Source: Leclercia adecarboxylata (lineage in GTDB: Bacteria > Pseudomonadota > Gammaproteobacteria > Enterobacterales > Enterobacteriaceae). From it: a stretch of 64,000 bases of DNA. A model generated the notes under the pieces. The model saw nothing but the letters and a program-made list of their open reading frames with translations. It was not told where the DNA came from and ran no database searches. The position numbers and the translations under genes are program-made. Location of the stretch: NCBI RefSeq assembly GCF_006874705.1, contig NZ_CP035382.1, positions 1,736,001 to 1,800,000 of the forward strand, given 5' to 3'. Below, piece by piece: positions 61,148 through 64,000 of the stretch. Position 1 is the stretch's first letter. Every line of letters starts with the position of its first letter.

Positions 61148-62025
61148 GGTTGGTCTGCTTCTCGTCGTTTTTCGGCTTCGGCCGCTTTTTTGAGTTCGCG
61201 GTATACCCCGAGAGTGACAGTAATTTCCGCGCCAAGCAAGACGATACACCACGTCCAGTAAACCCAGAGGAACAAAATGGGGATCACCGCCAGCACGCCA
61301 TAAATCAGCTGATAGGAGGGGAACATGGTGATGTAGAGCGCGAATCCTTTCTTGCCCAGTTCGAAAAGCAGAGCGGCCACCAGCGCCCCCAGCATGGCAT
61401 CCCGGTTAGGCACGCGCGTGGTCGGCACAATGCTGTAGAGTAACCAGAAAGCGAGCCAGGACAAGAGCAGCGGGAAGATGCGCAACACATCGTCAATTAC
61501 GCTATCGAGTTCGCTGGCCCAGCGTAACGAGAGCAGATAAGAGCTGATCGCCAGGCTGGCCCCGGCCAGTAGCGGCCCCAGAGTCAGGATCATCCAGTAC
61601 ACCGCAAACGAGTAAACTTTAGGCCGTGCGCGGGTGCTGCGCCAGATCGTATTGAGCGCGCTATCAATGGCATACATCAGCAGCAGCGCGGTGACGATAA
61701 GCCCGCACGCCCCAACCGCCGTCATCTTGCTGGAGTTGGCGACAAACTGCTCGATGTAATTCTGAATGACATCCCCGGTAGCAGGCATGAAGTTAGCAAA
61801 GACAAAATGGCGGAGCTGCAGGCTGACATCCGAAAACATCGGAAAGGCGGCGAAAAGCGCAAAGATGACAGCCACCAGCGGCACCAGCGAGAGCAACGAC
61901 ACGTAGGCGAGGTTACCTGCTAGCGTAGTCATATTGTCCTCATCGATGCGGTGCCAGAGGAGTTTTAGCCACGCACGCAGTGGTTGGGTGTGGTGGCTGG
62001 CTTTTTGATGAACGATTTTTAGCAT
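61144..62025 (-). CDS. yihY: YihY/BrkB-family inner-membrane protein
   Basis: 293 residues, about six membrane helices; [25 protein letters not shown] opening (here [17 protein letters not shown]) and [25 protein letters not shown] are family landmarks, the latter near residues 241-265. Formerly called RNase BN by error; true function unknown, with envelope-lipid transport suggested for relatives. Start overlaps the yihX end by 7 bp. Confidence 0.95.
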   Translation of the reverse strand: MLKIVHQKASHHTQPLRAWLKLLWHRIDEDNMTTLAGNLAYVSLLSLVPLVAVIFALFAAFPMFSDVSLQLRHFVFANFMPATGDVIQNYIEQFVANSSKMTAVGACGLIVTALLLMYAIDSALNTIWRSTRARPKVYSFAVYWMILTLGPLLAGASLAISSYLLSLRWASELDSVIDDVLRIFPLLLSWLAFWLLYSIVPTTRVPNRDAMLGALVAALLFELGKKGFALYITMFPSYQLIYGVLAVIPILFLWVYWTWCIVLLGAEITVTLGVYRELKKAAEAEKRREADQP

Positions 62026-62618
62026 AACTGCTTCGCAAAATAGTCAGGTATCGTCTGTTTTCCGGTCACCAGAATTGACGTGATACCCAACTGGTTAGCT
62101 CCCTCTATATTATCGACGTTATCGTCAAAAAAGAGGGCGTCGGCGGCAGAGAATCCTTCGGCCTGCAGGACGGCCTGGTAGATCCGTGCTTCCGGCTTAC
62201 GCATGCCCATCTCCTGGGAAAGATAGATTTTATCTGCGGCCGCTTTCACTTCCGGGTATTCATCCGGCCAGAAGGTAGTGTGCAGGCGGTTGGTATTGGA
62301 CAGCACCACCACCCGATGCCCCTGCTCACGCAGCTTGTGCATAATGGCAATCACCTCGGGGCGAATCCCGACAAAGATCGCCTGCCAGCCGTGAGAAAAT
62401 TGTTCGTAACTGAGGGGAAGATCCATCTCATGACAGAGCATTTCGGCGAATTGCTCATCCGAAATCTCACCGCGCTCATGCTGATGGAAGGCGTCGCCCA
62501 TCGTAAAAGTCTGCTTAAGCGTTGCCAGCGGAACGCGGCTGAAATCACTCCATGTTCCCAGCACACGATTGAAGTCGATATCGACGATTACGTTTCCTAA
62601 ATCAAAGATATAGAGCAT
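62019..62618 (-). CDS. yihX: Alpha-D-glucose-1-phosphate phosphatase YihX
   Basis: HAD-superfamily phosphatase, 199 residues. Motif [12 protein letters not shown] (nucleophile D6), motif II SNTN, motif III K in [10 protein letters not shown], motif [14 protein letters not shown]. First gene of the yihX-yihY-dtd-fabY overlap series. Confidence 0.95.
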   Translation of the reverse strand: MLYIFDLGNVIVDIDFNRVLGTWSDFSRVPLATLKQTFTMGDAFHQHERGEISDEQFAEMLCHEMDLPLSYEQFSHGWQAIFVGIRPEVIAIMHKLREQGHRVVVLSNTNRLHTTFWPDEYPEVKAAADKIYLSQEMGMRKPEARIYQAVLQAEGFSAADALFFDDNVDNIEGANQLGITSILVTGKQTIPDYFAKQLC

Positions 62619-62697
62619 GTGTTTCTCCTTTTCGCCGTGAAAATTAACTGTAGCGGGAAAGAAGATGTTTGGCTATGAGGCGTGCGGCATGGCGGAA

Positions 62698-62727
62698 AAG
62701 AAAAACCCCGCCAGAAGGCGGGGTTTT
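62698..62727. terminator. bipA terminator
   Basis: AAAACCCCGCC, loop AGAA, GGCGGGGTTTT with A- and T-runs, 21 bp beyond the bipA stop; it can stop leftward bipA transcription. Confidence 0.9.
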
Positions 62728-62747
62728 AGAGGACGGAGAGAAGAAAA

Positions 62748-64000
62748 TTAATCTTCTTTCGGGCCGCGCATTGCGCGTTTACGATCGTTCTCAGTCAGGT
62801 GACGTTTACGAATACGGATAGAGGTTGGAGTCACTTCTACCAGTTCGTCGTCATCGATGAATTCCAGAGCCTGCTCCAGAGTCATCTTAACCGGTGGAAC
62901 CAGAACCGTTGCTTCGTCAGTACCGGACGCACGCATGTTGGTCAGTTTCTTACCGGTCAGGCAGTTTACAGTCAGGTCGTTAGAACGGCTGTGAATACCG
63001 ATGATCTGGCCTTCGTAAACTTCTGCACCGTGACCCAGGAACAGCTTACCGCGGTCCTGCAGGCTGAACAGGGCGAACGCAACCGCTTTACCCTGACCGT
63101 TGGAGATCAGAACGCCGTTGTTACGCTGGCCAACTTCGCCCGGACGAACGTCGTCGTAGTGGCTGAAGGTGGAGTACAGCAGACCCGTACCGGAAGTCAT
63201 GGTCATGAACTCTGAACGGAAGCCGATCAGACCACGGCTTGGGATCACGTAGTCGAGACGTACGCGGCCTTTGCCATCTGGATTCATGTTTTTCAGGTCG
63301 CCTTTACGCTCACCCAGAGCCTGCATCACAGAACCCTGGTGCTGCTCTTCGACGTCCAGCGTTACGTTTTCGAACGGCTCTTGTTTACGGCCATCGATTT
63401 CGCGGAAGATTACTTTCGGACGGGAAACCGCCATCTCGAAACCTTCACGACGCATGTTTTCGATCAGAACAGACAGGTGCAGCTCACCACGACCGGAAAC
63501 ACGGAATGCGTCCGCATCAGGGGTCTCTTCAACGCGCAGTGCCACGTTGTGCACCAGCTCTTTGTTCAGGCGGTCAAGGATCTGACGAGAGGTAACAAAC
63601 TTACCTTCTTTACCACAGAACGGAGAGGTGTTGACGTTGAAGAACATGGTTACGGTCGGTTCATCAACTGACAGGGCTGGCAGCGCTTCAACCGCTTGCG
63701 TGTCGCAAATGGTATCGGAGATGTTCAGCTCGCCCAGACCGGTGATCGCGATGATGTCGCCTGCTTCAGCAATGTCGCTCTCGATACGCTCAAGGCCCAG
63801 GTGGGTCAGTACTTTACCGACTTTACCGTTACGGGTTTTGCCTTCGCTATCGATGATAGTGACCTGCTGGTTAGGCTTCACTTTACCGCGCTTGATACGG
63901 CCGATGCCGATAACGCCAACATAGTTGTTGTAGTCGAGCTGAGAGATCTGCATCTGCAGAGTGCCTTCAACATCAACGTTTGGCGCAGGAACACGGTCAA
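62748..64000 (-). CDS. bipA: Ribosome-associated GTPase BipA/TypA (5' end beyond window)
   Basis: Translational GTPase that assists 50S assembly at low temperature. Only about 416 C-terminal residues are present (full length about 607), so most of the GTPase domain lies outside. Seen are domain II (QISQLDYNNYVGVIGIGRI), the EF-G-like domain III with FRVSGRGELHLSVLIENMRR, domain V and the unique C-terminal domain (VLISNGQGKAVAFALF, TVNCLTGKKLTNMRASGTDE). The frame stays open to base 64000. Confidence 0.97.
   Translation of the reverse strand, partial: DRVPAPNVDVEGTLQMQISQLDYNNYVGVIGIGRIKRGKVKPNQQVTIIDSEGKTRNGKVGKVLTHLGLERIESDIAEAGDIIAITGLGELNISDTICDTQAVEALPALSVDEPTVTMFFNVNTSPFCGKEGKFVTSRQILDRLNKELVHNVALRVEETPDADAFRVSGRGELHLSVLIENMRREGFEMAVSRPKVIFREIDGRKQEPFENVTLDVEEQHQGSVMQALGERKGDLKNMNPDGKGRVRLDYVIPSRGLIGFRSEFMTMTSGTGLLYSTFSHYDDVRPGEVGQRNNGVLISNGQGKAVAFALFSLQDRGKLFLGHGAEVYEGQIIGIHSRSNDLTVNCLTGKKLTNMRASGTDEATVLVPPVKMTLEQALEFIDDDELVEVTPTSIRIRKRHLTENDRKRAMRGPKED

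Overview
This window is chromosomal DNA from an Enterobacteriaceae bacterium, most likely Enterobacter or a close relative such as Lelliottia or Leclercia. The gene order of the E. coli metL-to-bipA segment is kept over almost its whole length and the proteins closely resemble their E. coli counterparts. Interspersed REP/BIME palindromes, GTG/TTG starts and SD spacing are also enterobacterial. The genus is inferred, not proven. I see no tRNA, rRNA, insertion sequence, prophage or CRISPR array.

Left part (1-29400): methionine genes metL (cut by the left edge), metB and metJ around a tandem Met-box operator; rpmE; priA; cytR; ftsN; the heat-shock protease operon hslVU with a readable sigma-32 promoter; menA; rraA; zapB; the glycerol operon glpFK with glpX; fpr; yiiR; yiiQ; tpiA; an SLC13-type transporter not found here in E. 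coli K-12; cdh; sbp; pfkA; fieF; the Cpx envelope-stress locus (cpxP with a CpxQ-type sRNA in its 3' end, a CpxR box, cpxRA); yiiM; sodA.

Middle part (29500-42600): a large L-rhamnose regulon. rhaT (proton symporter), the activators rhaR and rhaS, and one long rightward series: rhaB, rhaA, rhaD, a four-gene sugar ABC importer of the rhizobial rhamnose type, fucO (lactaldehyde reductase) and rhaM (mutarotase). Uptake, anomer conversion, isomerisation, phosphorylation, aldol cleavage and lactaldehyde disposal are therefore all encoded together. The rhaT and rhaBAD control regions share one architecture: a CRP site, then 3 bp, then a 17+17+17 bp RhaS-type site.

Variable part (42600-50300): where E. 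coli K-12 has the frv genes and yiiG, this strain carries a lone Abi-type HEPN protein, a raffinose/melibiose-type operon (rafA, rafB, rafR with twin operators), an XRE-cupin regulator divergent from azlCD (branched-chain amino acid exporter), and a small BhsA-like periplasmic protein.

Right part (50300-64000): fdhD and the formate dehydrogenase-O operon fdoGHI-fdhE, with a selenocysteine UGA in fdoG; a second variable patch with a HigBA2/NadS-type toxin-antitoxin pair, an HSL-family esterase and an Ail/Lom-type outer-membrane barrel; then the tightly overlapping operon yihX-yihY-dtd-fabY; and the 3' two thirds of bipA at the right edge.

Nothing in the window is a clearly new system. The most useful leads are the duplicated rhamnose uptake routes with matching control sites, the lone HEPN protein, the uncharacterised SLC13 transporter, and the XRE-cupin/AzlCD unit with its own candidate operator.
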